DNA of 64,000 nucleotides from contig CM007319.1 of the NCBI GenBank assembly GCA_000333855.2, forward strand, positions 1,706,639-1,770,638, in the 5' to 3' direction. This DNA is from Endotrypanum monterogeii (lineage: Eukaryota > Euglenozoa > Kinetoplastea > Trypanosomatida > Trypanosomatidae). The translations under genes and the position numbers were made by a program. Shown here one piece after another: positions 1 through 9,620 of the stretch. The notes below the pieces were generated by a model. That model ran no database searches, was not told where the DNA came from, and saw only the letters and a program-made list of their open reading frames with translations. Every line of letters begins with the position of its first letter. Within the stretch, counting starts at the first letter, position 1.

Positions 1-414
1 GTGCCGCAGTTGTGTGCGCTGGGCGTCCGCCACATTATCAACTGCTGCGTGCAGGATATTCACACCGCCCCAGAAGTAGCTGCGAGATTTCAACTGTACA
101 ATTTCGAGTCCTATGACGCAGAAGAGTATTTGATTCTCCATCGCGACTACGACGCGTTCGCAAAGCTAGTGTCGACTATCCTGGCGAAGAGAGAACGAGT
201 GTTTGTACATTGCATCGCCGGGGTGAATCGAAGCGTTACGCTGTGTGCTGCGTACCTTATGGATCGCCTCGCACTGAATCCGGTGGAAGCCGTTCGAGTT
301 TTTCGTACCAATGGACGTATGCGCATATTGGACAACAAAGGATTTCGCCATCAACTTGTTGATCACTACTTGCAAAGTGTGGAGCCACACAACCCGAGTA
401 TTCAGCCTCAGTAA
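1..414 (+). CDS. Dual-specificity protein phosphatase, 3' part only
   Basis: The window opens inside this gene, so the true start is upstream; 137 residues and the stop are visible. The signature HCIAGVNRS (residues 70-78) is the C(X)5R loop of cysteine-based phosphatases, with the nucleophile Cys71 and phosphate-binding Arg77. It is followed by the AAYLMDRLALNPVEAVRVFR helix typical of the DUSP family. The upstream stretch VFVHC and the closing region LDNKGFRHQLVDHY also fit DUSPs, which dephosphorylate Tyr and Ser/Thr residues in the cytoplasm or flagellum. The general-acid Asp expected about 30 residues before the Cys is probably in YDAEEY or YDAF (residues 38-51). No extra domain follows the catalytic core. 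The substrate cannot be guessed. Confidence 0.85.
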   Translation: MPQLCALGVRHIINCCVQDIHTAPEVAARFQLYNFESYDAEEYLILHRDYDAFAKLVSTILAKRERVFVHCIAGVNRSVTLCAAYLMDRLALNPVEAVRVFRTNGRMRILDNKGFRHQLVDHYLQSVEPHNPSIQPQ

Positions 415-1081
415 TCGAAAAAGACAAAAAGAGGTCCAGACATGACCGCGCCCCGCCCCTCCTTCATCCCTTTCTCAGACCCCATCTCCAGAGACAGCGG
501 AGAACCGGAGGAGGGCTGTATTTCTTTTTCGACCACTGCCGCTCCCTCCTCAGGAGAGTGTATCTTACGGGTACTCAGACCATCTCTTTTCTATTTCACT
601 TTTTTTTTTTGGAAGCTCACGCAGACTGTGATACATTTGATGCTTCAGTGTAGCCCAAGACCCTCTTCCCTGGTCAAAACAAAATATAAATGAGCAACAG
701 AAAAAACGCTATTTTTTTACTTGTGGCTACTCGCATGTGTTTCATTGACCACATACACGGAAAAAAAAAGTCAGCCGCTTTTATTTTTTATTGTGTATAT
801 GACGCATCGTTGTATTTGCACCTGGGCACGTGAGTGACACCCCTCCGTTGCCATCGACCTCCCCGCTTTTTTTGCATGAACAGGTTTGCTTACATAGATG
901 CACAAGTACACAGAGAAAGGAGGGGGGATGAAAACTCTACGGGGGAGAAGAAAAGCGTGAGAAGGAAGTGGGCCTCATAGTGAATGATCTCAAAAGAAAG
1001 ACGTTTGATACCGCGATTTTCAATTAGATACACAGCTAATACGACGGGAAAAGGGGGAAAAGCTGCAAGAGATAATCCCGC

Positions 1082-1102
1082 GTGTGTGTGTGTGTGTGTG
1101 TG
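1082..1102. repeat. (GT)n microsatellite
   Basis: Uninterrupted GT dinucleotides in the first intergenic region. Confidence 0.95.
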
Positions 1103-2001
1103 TTACTGATGGGCATTCCACCCGGAGCTGCACACAAGCAAACCGATATTGCGTTTCCATAGAGAACAAAGCGAGATGTTTTTTTTTGTTGTTTGTTTGA
1201 ATTCTTTTTGCTGCTTCCGGGGTCCTGTATGTCCCTTTTTTTACCCAGTGGCGCATCAGATTGGCTGCATAGCAGTTCCATGAAAATACAGCGGGGGCAC
1301 CTGCACGCCCGCTCATACCTTCTTAGCTGCTTCCCCCCCCCCCTCGCCGCCACTCAGCATTCCTCACTCACCCACTGTATATGCACGCACGCACTTGTGT
1401 GTGTGTGGAACTCAGCGGAGCGAGAACCACAGTAAGAGCGTGTGCTTTGTGTGGCATATTATCGTCCTGTACACTTTCTCCTCGTCTGCCGATGCTGCTG
1501 CTCCCTACTGGGGGTCGCTTGTTCTCCGGTGGTGGTGAGGAGGGGGGAGAGGAGAACACACCCAGGCAAGCCAGCTCGTTAGATACCTTTGAGATGGGCA
1601 TGTGCGCAGAAAAAAAAAAAATGGATGTCGACGAACGCGTGGGTACGGGACAGAAAATTCTCACAGCAGGAAATGAACACTTAACTGCTCTTTCGCAACG
1701 GAAGCGACGGTTTGAACTATGCAAGGCACCGCTCACCCCTTCCCTCGCACCACCCTCGCCAAAACCCCCACCCCACTAATTCCTCCTCGCTACGATGTGT
1801 AGAACAGGGGAAGGCGAGAGTGTCCCCGATCGAATCACAGAAGGCATGTGAGACAGTTTCTATCATTTCCCTCTGCAAACTCCCCCACATTCGCCCCTGG
1901 ATTTTCTTCTTGCCCTATTCTTCTTCGGCTAATTTCTTTCTTTTTTTTTTTTTTTTCGCCGCGGCGGTTTAACGAGTAAAACTAAAGAAATATATCACGG
2001 C

Positions 2002-2028
2002 ATGGCGGTCCAGTACCGAGACTGCTAA
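2002..2028 (+). promoter_or_regulatory. Short upstream reading frame in the possible SNAP50 leader
   Basis: ATG 2002 opens a nine-codon frame (eight residues and stop). It would be part of the mRNA only if the spliced leader is joined at AG 1975-1976, just after the longest T run. Whether it is translated or reduces SNAP50 output is inference. Confidence 0.3.
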
Positions 2029-2065
2029 TTCAGCCCCGTCCGTCAACTCCCCTCCCCTCCCTCTC

Positions 2066-3487
2066 ATGGTTCCTGCAGAGCCGATGAGTACAAACGGCTC
2101 ACCAGCGCGCTCCTTCAGCGTGGATCCGTTCACCTTCGTCGTCCCAAGCCACCACCACCATGGCAGGAGCGGCCCCTCGTCGCCCGGACCGATGACCCTG
2201 CGCAAAATTGCAAACGAGGTGGCCCAAATTCCTATCGAAGAACTGCGAGCGATAAACGACGAGTCGCTGGCAGCCATGCAAGCTGACGCTGCTCTTGAGC
2301 CCGGGACGATGGTGAGGTTGCCTGTCGTCCTGGACTACCAGGGAAGCCCCTACGGAATCGCGATGCGCCTTGGCAGCGCTGAGTCGCAGCTGCAGGACTG
2401 TGAAGCGCTTCTAGATACTCTTGCCAGTTCGTGGGAGAGCGAATACGGCGTTCACAGCCTGGAGTGCCTTCCTCGACGTAAGGTGCTTTCGCAGACGGAG
2501 GCAGTGTTGGCCAAAGTGCACGAAGAGGCGATGCGACAACTGCCGAGAGTCGCGACCGCCCTTCAACGGTTGGGAAACAAAGCGGCGAAGCTGCCCCTTC
2601 TCGTGGAGGTGGAGGCGGTCAAGGCAGCCGAATACGCCGTTGAGGAGTCGTTTCAACGATCTGTGGCTGGGCTTGAAAGCTTCAAAAAAGAAAACGAAGC
2701 CTGTAGACGAGTTGGGCCAGCACCACTGAGCTCCAACGACCTGACGCCGGCTTCCCTGCACACGAAGCGCGACGAAGGGGAAGACTACTGCGTGATGCAC
2801 ACACATCGATGGGAGTTTGCTGTGCATGGAATCCGCTCAAAAGAACCGCGTGAGGTGTGGGCAGTTCTCTCATGTCAGCCGCTTGTGGCGCTGCTAGACG
2901 CGATCGACTGTCTCTCAGTGCGCGATCCACTTACCACCTCACGGAATGCCTTCTTCTTTATCCACGGCGTCTTCTACATTGACGACCGGCATAGATCCGA
3001 GGCAGATTTTCTCGACCTCACTGAAGTTATCCGAAAGAGTGGCACTTCGCAAGGTGTCGTCCCCAGCGTTGACTCTGTGGAGCACCGGAGCTTTGCCCGG
3101 TGCCCGGTGAAAAGCGCTGCAACGACCAAGTTCAAGGATCTCGACATCAAGATGGGTGAGTCGTGTCTGCTGCGACACTGCGGGGGGTGTGATCACTACT
3201 TTTTTCTTGCTCATGCCCGAAGCCTACGTGGCTACCCGCGCAAGGAGCGAAACGAGTTTCCACACCGTGTATCGAAGGTACGAGACCAGGCAAGACGGTG
3301 TCTTCTCTGCCGACTGTTTCCCGCAACGGTCGCACTCTACGAAGATCCACTCTCACCTGAGAGCCCGGCATTCTATTGTTCAGTGTGCTTTGATCTCCTC
3401 CACAGCACCGACACTCCAGAGGAGGCGTCGCTGTACCAAAGACGTGAGGCGAAGGACTTTGGTGAGGTTTACTTCAAAGTGACGTAG
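2066..3487 (+). CDS. SNAP50: snRNA-activating protein complex subunit SNAP50 (SNAPC3-like)
   Basis: 473 residues. The C-terminal third matches the SNAPC3/SNAP50 family: a FFFIHGVFYIDDR block (residues 296-308), then DLDIKMG leading to a zinc-binding array HCGGCDH (371-377), CLLC (412-415) and YCSVCF (437-442). In trypanosomatids this subunit, with SNAP2, SNAP3 and TFIIA/TRF4 partners, binds the spliced-leader RNA promoter and snRNA promoters, so it is needed for making the SL RNA used in trans-splicing of every gene here (family knowledge). The N-terminal 240 residues are low in recognisable motifs, with a His run at 29-32. Start choice is open: ATG 2066 is the first codon if splicing occurs at AG 2032, but splicing at AG 2077 would leave ATG 2084, six codons further in, as the start. 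Confidence 0.87.
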   Translation: MVPAEPMSTNGSPARSFSVDPFTFVVPSHHHHGRSGPSSPGPMTLRKIANEVAQIPIEELRAINDESLAAMQADAALEPGTMVRLPVVLDYQGSPYGIAMRLGSAESQLQDCEALLDTLASSWESEYGVHSLECLPRRKVLSQTEAVLAKVHEEAMRQLPRVATALQRLGNKAAKLPLLVEVEAVKAAEYAVEESFQRSVAGLESFKKENEACRRVGPAPLSSNDLTPASLHTKRDEGEDYCVMHTHRWEFAVHGIRSKEPREVWAVLSCQPLVALLDAIDCLSVRDPLTTSRNAFFFIHGVFYIDDRHRSEADFLDLTEVIRKSGTSQGVVPSVDSVEHRSFARCPVKSAATTKFKDLDIKMGESCLLRHCGGCDHYFFLAHARSLRGYPRKERNEFPHRVSKVRDQARRCLLCRLFPATVALYEDPLSPESPAFYCSVCFDLLHSTDTPEEASLYQRREAKDFGEVYFKVT

Positions 3488-4093
3488 TCCTCTGTCAACT
3501 GTGTGCACGCCCCTGCTCGCTGATATATATATATATATATCCTGCAGACAACGTTGATCACAGTGAAATCTTGGTGTTACAGTGACGAATATCATACAGC
3601 ACTGCAGACCGAATCGAGGCATCGAAAGACAAGAGGGCCTCCGTCTTTCATTTCCTCATCGATGTAACCGCCGGAGGTGCGGTATGCCAAAAACGCCCCG
3701 CTGCTCGTGGGGCAATAAAAATTGGAAGTCAGTCGTTTACAGGATGACGCACGCCACTCCGCGACGTATCTTTCTCCTGAATTTTCGAAAAGATATGCTA
3801 TACTCCCCCTCCCTCACGCTCTCTCTTTTCCACTGCTGATTTCTCTACCACCCTCACCCATTATACATATGCTCCGCAGCTATCCCAAAATTGCCGAGCT
3901 ACCCATCGCGAAGCTCATATTATCAGGTAATAGGAGGCGTGTGTGTATGTGTGTGTGTATGCGATTGCACCCATCACATGTGTGCCTCTGAAGAATAAAT
4001 TCACGTGAGGGAAGCCCATTCTTGTTGTTGTTGTCTCTTGCTGTGGGACTTTGATATATATACATACATATATATATATATATATACTGTACC
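3488..4093 (+). other. Intergenic region before katanin p80-like gene
   Basis: Holds two TA tracts (3523-3540 and about 4054-4086) and two pyrimidine tracts (about 3795-3862 and 4018-4042). The first tract is followed by AG 3878-3879. After the second there is no AG until 4110, inside the downstream gene. ATG 3869 opens a short frame that is in phase with the katanin gene but is stopped at 3989 and again near 4053. Confidence 0.5.
4054..4086. repeat. (TA)n tract abutting the katanin p80 start
   Basis: TA repeat with two TACA interruptions. It separates the pyrimidine tract from ATG 4094 and contains no AG. Confidence 0.95.
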
Positions 4094-5863
4094 ATGTTCA
4101 CTGTTTCTGAGCACAGGCTTCCATGCGATGTCTTGTATTCACGCATTAGCTCGAGTCGTTCCAAACCGCTCGTCGGTTTCGGCGGCCGCGATGCTTGCAT
4201 TCATGTGTTTCCCTTCACGGGCTACACGCGGGTCGCCTGGTTGCAGGGACTCTCAGAGCCCGTCACAGCTCTCGCCTTTGACCCTGACCAGACGTCAGTG
4301 GTAGGAGGAAGCGACGCCGGCAAGCTGCAAATGTGGGATGTTGGCTCGGAGGAGGTTGTACGTGTCTTCACCCGCGGCCACGCCTCCACAGTGACCGATA
4401 TCGACGTCTTCCGCAGCGGGCAGTTTTTCTCCACCGTGTCGACCGACAAAATACTCCGTATATGGGATGTGCGCAAGTCGTCTGGCCGACAGTCGTACAA
4501 GGATGCCGTCGCACCGTTGTGCGCCGTGCAATTCTCACCGAACGGCAGGTGGGTAGCCACCGGGTGTGCACGCGGCACGGTGCGCCTCTACGACCTCGTC
4601 GCCGGTAAGCTGATGCATAAATTTGAGCTTCACTCTGGTGCCGTCACGAGTCTCCACTTTCACCCGGACTTGTATTACCTGGTGGTGGGTAGTGGTGACG
4701 GGACGGTATCTGTCTGGGATCTTGATTCCTTTGAGACACTGTTCCACAGTAGCAGCCAGCGCACACCCATTGATGCCGTCCGTTTTACTGGCACGCGCCT
4801 CCTCGCAACCTCCGATCACAACCTGCGCGTATTCGATATGACCAACCTTAGTGACAACACAGCAGTGTCGCTGGATGCCCCGTGGACAATGATGGGTGAC
4901 GTTGCCTACGCAGGCGCCACGGATGAGGCTTGGTTCGTTGAGACAGCCGGGTCGACAGTAGTGAAGTCCAAGTTGTGTCTGCGTGATACCCACCCTCTTG
5001 GAAAAGGAATGCCACACCTCACATCAGCACCTCCAACATCGACCTCAACACCTGCTCCGTCCTCCCAGCGAGCCCTGGGTGTGCCGATGAGCAATAACTG
5101 CCCCATCCTCTCAGACACGCGGAAAAAGCCGGCAAGTGTGTCTCAGCCCAGTTCGATGGACTCACCGCTGAAAACCGCAGAGAACGACATCGCAGATTTT
5201 GTGACGCCCATGGAAACGTCGGCACCGCCGGCCGTGACCCTGCTCCATCCAACTTGTAACGACGGCCCCTCCTTCCCACCACCACAGACCTCGTTTGCGG
5301 GGGTAGTGGGAGAATCCGAGATGGAAATGCTGATGCACCTCAGTCACGAGCACGGCACCATCTCCGCCACATTGCAGAGGCGGCTCAACACGCTGCGCGT
5401 TGTGCGCACACTCTGGACGAGTACCCAGTGCGAAGCAGCCGTGCATGTACGGCGACTATGCGAAGAGGGGCAGGAGTTCGGACCACTATTTGACTTTCTC
5501 ACTGTGCTGCAGCAGCAGCACATGAAAGAGAAGCTGCTCTCAGAGTCGATCCCTAGTGTATTGGACCTTGTCGTCATCGCGCTCAAGACAGATTATGAGC
5601 CGCTCATCCTCTTAGGGCTGCGTACTCTTCGCAGCGTTTCGATCAAGTTCCGTACAAAGATGGAAGAGGTGCAGCGGCGGGCGCGCACGTCTCAGAGTCC
5701 GGGCTACAACGATCTGCTTGGAGCAAGCCAGCATCAGCACATCATGGAAAAACTGAAAGGTTGCTTCCCGCTTGTCTTTGAGCTAGCAGAACGCCGCGAC
5801 AGCGTCGGGGGGGAAGCTAGGGCGGTACTACCAGAAATGCCGCCGCCGCCGCGCAGCCAATAA
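4094..5863 (+). CDS. KATNB1: Katanin p80 WD40-repeat subunit homologue
   Basis: 589 residues. The N-terminal 270 residues form a WD40 propeller (blade ends MWDV near 81, IWDV near 124, LYDL near 166, VWDL near 208, VFDM near 247). A low-complexity Pro/Ser/Thr linker follows (300-400). The C-terminal con80 region (about 410-575, helical, with SEHG..LQRRLNTLRVVRTLW and LLSESIPSVLDLVVIAL) is the part that in p80 binds the p60 AAA ATPase. Katanin severs microtubules and is used in flagellum length control and cytokinesis in trypanosomatids. The first propeller blade is complete only if translation begins at ATG 4094, yet no AG splice site lies between the nearby pyrimidine tract and that ATG; the next in-frame ATG is 4331, which would delete the first blade. 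See findings. Confidence 0.85.
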   Translation: MFTVSEHRLPCDVLYSRISSSRSKPLVGFGGRDACIHVFPFTGYTRVAWLQGLSEPVTALAFDPDQTSVVGGSDAGKLQMWDVGSEEVVRVFTRGHASTVTDIDVFRSGQFFSTVSTDKILRIWDVRKSSGRQSYKDAVAPLCAVQFSPNGRWVATGCARGTVRLYDLVAGKLMHKFELHSGAVTSLHFHPDLYYLVVGSGDGTVSVWDLDSFETLFHSSSQRTPIDAVRFTGTRLLATSDHNLRVFDMTNLSDNTAVSLDAPWTMMGDVAYAGATDEAWFVETAGSTVVKSKLCLRDTHPLGKGMPHLTSAPPTSTSTPAPSSQRALGVPMSNNCPILSDTRKKPASVSQPSSMDSPLKTAENDIADFVTPMETSAPPAVTLLHPTCNDGPSFPPPQTSFAGVVGESEMEMLMHLSHEHGTISATLQRRLNTLRVVRTLWTSTQCEAAVHVRRLCEEGQEFGPLFDFLTVLQQQHMKEKLLSESIPSVLDLVVIALKTDYEPLILLGLRTLRSVSIKFRTKMEEVQRRARTSQSPGYNDLLGASQHQHIMEKLKGCFPLVFELAERRDSVGGEARAVLPEMPPPPRSQ

Positions 5864-6720
5864 ACGCGCGGCACCGGGCCTCCTCGACGGGGAGGTACTA
5901 TTTAGTGGGTATCCATCTGAAAGCATCCACACTTCTACCGAACAACAACATCTACGCAAGAGCTCCTCGACGCTCTTTTTTCCCCCCTCATTCTGTCTTT
6001 GGGTGGGCTAAAGTATAATGTTGTTGTTCTTATCCTTAGAAGTGGTCTGTCGCTGCCCTATGATATATTCCCCTGAATGCTGCCTTCGTGGGCCGTTCTA
6101 GGTGATAGCGTGCATGTATGTATGTGCGTGTGTGTGTTTCGTTTTTTTTTCTGGTTCTGGACGTGGCTTCTCTTCACCCAGACTCGCCGAGCTGACCTCC
6201 TCCTAATGCCACACTGTGACCTGTATTTATTTGCCTTTGTTGTTAGAGCGCACGCATCACGTGTGCACCATCCTGCCCTCCCCCACCCCACTCCCTTTTT
6301 CTGCCCACTACCCCCTCCCCCCCCCCTCGCTCTCTGAGCTACAATGGCAATACACTCGACTCTTTTTTGTTAGTTTTTGTGTTGTCTCTTGCTCTTGTGA
6401 TCTTCGGGGTGTCAGACATCCGAACTAAAACCGGTCCAAATCAGCTAACCACGAAGCACGTAAAAGGAAAAAAAAGGGGGGTTGTCCGTGGCGTTATTCA
6501 TATCCTGCGATGCTCTTGTTTCAGTGGATAAGAAAACAGTCGCATCCCCCGCTCCCCCCCCCCCTGCCCTGCCCCAGCATACACGCACACACATGCATAC
6601 AAACGGCATGGGAAACGGTACTCTCGACGCCGATATTTCTTGTGTTTTCCCTCCCCTACACCGCCTCGCCACCAACATCGTGTGAGCCTATCATCTGCTC
6701 CAGAAGTAGCGAGACAAAGA
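5864..6720 (+). other. Intergenic region after katanin p80-like gene
   Basis: A T-rich and C-rich spacer with short GT and C runs (C run about 6317-6326, and 6555-6564). No gene or RNA was recognised. Its right edge merges with the decayed gene that follows. Confidence 0.5.
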
Positions 6721-6724
6721 CTAA

Positions 6725-8440
6725 GCTGAACAAGAATCAAGTGATTCGTATTTCCGCTTCCGAAGGTGCTCTGTGAACAAAAGGGAGTTGACTCTCTATG
6801 GCTTGGTCCGTTCCCTCCCTCGCCTTCCCTTGTGCACGCGGTTACCCACTGGAACCATTTTGGGGTCCCAGTTTCTTGGTCACATCCTTCCTCGTGCCAT
6901 CCCACAACCACGCTGCCAGTCGACAGGATGCAAGAACACGGGTATCGTTCACATTTCTGCCAATGCCACTAATCTAGTGAGCGGTGCGAGACAACCCGGT
7001 CTCGCATCATCGTCGCCCAGAAAGCACCCTATATAGCTCAAGGTGTACGGGGTCAGGAGAGAGGGAGAACTGTGGCTCTGATGCAATCCGTTTCAAATTC
7101 CGCTACTCATTATGCCATAATTGAGCCTCTGGTGGCGTTTAAGAGATTCGTCGTTTGGCGCATGCAGGAAGAATCTGCGCGAGACACAATGGACCTCGCC
7201 GTAACAAGGGATGCGACCCTCCGTGGCCTGTCCAGTTGACGCGGGCGGAAAGGTCTGCTTGGAGCGCAACAAACGCGCACCACCGCTATGGAGCAACGCC
7301 TCGCGTACCTGGAGGCCGGGATGAATGCCTGAATGATGGACGTCGTGGCCCAGGCGCAAAGCATAGCCCTCTGTAGAAGAAAACATTTTTGCCGCCATCG
7401 ATGTGAAACTCGGGGCAATAACGTGTCTGGAATCAAAGCTGGTCTCCCTCAGGCACACTACCAAGGAAGCAGACGCGTGGCTGATTGCAGAACCCGACGC
7501 TCACACTTACCGCTACACACAAGCGAACAGAGGAACAGCACGCCGTCCTGAAGCAATGGCACCAGCAAAACTACGAGCTAGTGCATACATCGATAACTGT
7601 GGTGAACTGTCTCGACAAAGACAGCCAACCACTGTGCCGCTAGTTGATGAGCATACGACATCTGCTTGCGTGTGTCAACGAGAGTGGCACGTCCCCGACT
7701 GTGTGGTTGCGCCACGGAGGGTACACCGCGGTTGTTGTCGCTGCAGCTGCTCTTCCATTAGCGCAGAAACAGGGTAGAAGCATAAACACGATATTTCTCC
7801 CTCCAGCCCTGCTCAGCCTGTTGAGACACAAATGTATATCTTTTCAGAACACCAAGGGCCAACATCCATGTTTATTGGGAAGCCAAGCAGCAGCAGCCCC
7901 CCCCCCATCCCCGCGACTATCCCAAGACCACGTCTTAGAGCGGTGAAGTCATGTGACTACAATCTATGAAAGCTAAAAGATCTCATTGCCACTGCTCTTC
8001 GCAGTCAGGCCCTGGATGGCGCTCCAACGGAGCGACCTTCGCCAGGAAAGACGTATACACCCTTCACATTGTTGACTGACTTGTTGTGGTGCTATCTAAA
8101 TGCATTCAACACAGCAGCCCATCCCCACTGGTGAAAAATCGAGGGCCACTCTGGGAAATGAATCACGAGGGTGGACTGGCATTAGTGAATTCGCCAAGAG
8201 GTGATGGGTGAAAAAGAAAGGTAAGCAATGCCTGAGGAGATGCCCGTGGTCAGACAGCTGAAGCGCCACTACCCTGAGGTGTTTCCTCTGGTGCTTCGCC
8301 CGACACCGATGAGCAGCATTCGCTCGTTGAAGACATACAAACGTGTTTCCACCTCGGTTGCAGTTGATTCGTTAGTCACTTCTATTTCGTATTGCTGTAA
8401 CTTGCTCATCACTCCCCTTCGGTGTGGCCCCCCAGTCCCG
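6725..8440 (+). pseudogene. Decayed protein-coding gene, several frameshifts and stops
   Basis: Short open segments with coding-like composition (charged, helix-forming, no low complexity) follow one another on the + strand in changing frames. They are about 6725-7036 (stop TAG 7034); 7081-7380, interrupted by TGA 7237 and TGA 7330 and containing MEQRLAYLEAGMNA; 7382-7520, containing DVKLGAITCLESKLVSL and TTKEADAWLIAE; 7524-7788, with TAG 7641 and containing EEQHAVLKQWHQQNYELVH; 7970-8131, containing TPFTLLTDLLWCYLNAFNTA; and 8228-8440, containing VVRQLKRHYPEVFPLVLRP. The middle part looks like a coiled coil. I do not recognise the family. The simplest reading is a gene lost in this lineage between katanin p80 and PACRG. 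Sequencing errors could explain one or two breaks but hardly all of them. Exact ends are uncertain. Confidence 0.55.
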
Positions 8441-8633
8441 TAGCGAGAAAAAAAAAAGCCGTGCACTAACTCTGCGTGCATGATCCGCCTCTCTCTTGGT
8501 TACTCCTCGGGCAGTGACAACATACTCCCTTGCAAACCCACTGCAGGTCTCCCACCCCACCTACGCATACCTTTCCCTATCCTCCTCGCTCCTCCTTCCT
8601 CTCCCCTTCGCCCACTCGCCCACGACGTTCCCC

Positions 8634-8638
8634 AGCAG
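8634..8638 (+). promoter_or_regulatory. Predicted trans-splice acceptor of PACRG
   Basis: Two AGs (8634-8635 and 8637-8638) close an almost uninterrupted pyrimidine stretch starting near 8570. The first ATG after them is 8676, which fixes the PACRG start and rejects a longer reading frame running upstream through the pyrimidine tract. Confidence 0.7.
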
Positions 8639-8675
8639 TTTCTTGTTAGCACTCCAAGCACAACATACCCGCATC

Positions 8676-9620
8676 ATGCCCGTTACCAAGACCTTCTCGC
8701 AGGCGGCGCGAGAGAAGCTCCACAAAGATCGGGACGTACTACCGCCTTTCAGTGAGGGCCCGTTTGGGCCGTTTCCGAAAGGCTGGAACCCGAAAGAGCG
8801 CGATGCGGTGAAGACAACCGTGAGCTATAGCGCCAACGCTGCAACCGCCAAGAGCAAGGTCGCTGCTGGACAGCCCTCGACAGCGACCTCACCAAAGGTT
8901 GCGCAAGGTGACATACTCATTGGCCATACCGGCATAGGCGGCATGACTGTGAGCACCTTCAAAGGCACCGGCGGCGCCACCAATTCCCTGAGCAACGGAC
9001 GCTTCGGTGACCCATCTGGTCCTGGGGAGGCTGGTGCCTACGCAAAGCAGCGCATGCCACCAACGGACTTTCGCCATCACTACGAGCGCAGCGACTTGCC
9101 GGTGTCCATTCAGCACCGTGCAAAGCGCTCGCTTCTGTGGAAAGTAGACGTGGCGAAGCTAGACTACCACCATTACCTGCCCATTTTCTTCGATGGCTTG
9201 CGCGAACTGGAAGAGCCGTTCAACTTCGTGGCATTTCAGGGAAGCCTAGACCTCCTTGAGGGCGGTGGCGCCAAGATCCTGCCGACAGTACCGCAGCTCA
9301 TCATGCCACTCAAAACAGCCTTGAACAGCAGGCACCCCGACGTGCTGCGCAAGGTTTTTCATGTGATTCAAAAGCTAGTGGTGAGCGGCGATCATATTGG
9401 TGAAGCGCTCGTTCCCTACTACAGGCAACTGCTGCCAGTGTTCAACCTTTTCAAGAACCGCACCAAGAAGATGGGTGATCGCATGGACTTCAGTCAGCGC
9501 ACCAATCAAGACCTCAGCGCTCTCATCAGCGATACCCTCTACTTGCTGGAGCGCTACGGTGGCCCGGATGCGTTCATCAACATTAAGTACATGATACCCA
9601 CGTACGAGTCATGCATGTGA
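8676..9620 (+). CDS. PACRG: Parkin co-regulated gene protein (PACRG)
   Basis: 314 residues. The C-terminal 200 residues match PACRG closely: PPTDFRHHYERSDLPVSIQH, then the helical ARM-like core (WKVDVAKLDYHHYLPIFFDGL, EEPFNFVAFQGSLDLL, LPTVPQLIMPLKTALNSR, VLRKVFHVIQKLV) and the ending NIKYMIPTYESCM. PACRG is an inner-junction protein joining the A and B tubules of axonemal doublets; trypanosomatids have paralogues A and B needed for doublet stability. The N-terminal 110 residues are a Ser/Ala/Gly-rich extension typical of family members. Start ATG 8676 is the first ATG after the predicted splice site. Stop TGA at 9618. Confidence 0.95.
   Translation: MPVTKTFSQAAREKLHKDRDVLPPFSEGPFGPFPKGWNPKERDAVKTTVSYSANAATAKSKVAAGQPSTATSPKVAQGDILIGHTGIGGMTVSTFKGTGGATNSLSNGRFGDPSGPGEAGAYAKQRMPPTDFRHHYERSDLPVSIQHRAKRSLLWKVDVAKLDYHHYLPIFFDGLRELEEPFNFVAFQGSLDLLEGGGAKILPTVPQLIMPLKTALNSRHPDVLRKVFHVIQKLVVSGDHIGEALVPYYRQLLPVFNLFKNRTKKMGDRMDFSQRTNQDLSALISDTLYLLERYGGPDAFINIKYMIPTYESCM

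Larger units (their letters stand above)
415..2065 (+). other. Intergenic region upstream of SNAP50 gene
   Basis: No convincing gene is seen. It holds a T run (600-610), a (GT)n tract (1082-1102), an A run (1610-1620) and a strong T run (1941-1956) that could guide trans-splicing to AG 1975-1976. A nine-codon upstream reading frame (2002-2028) lies between that AG and the gene. Alternative acceptors are AG 2032-2033 and AG 2077-2078, the last after a CT-rich tract. Confidence 0.6.
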
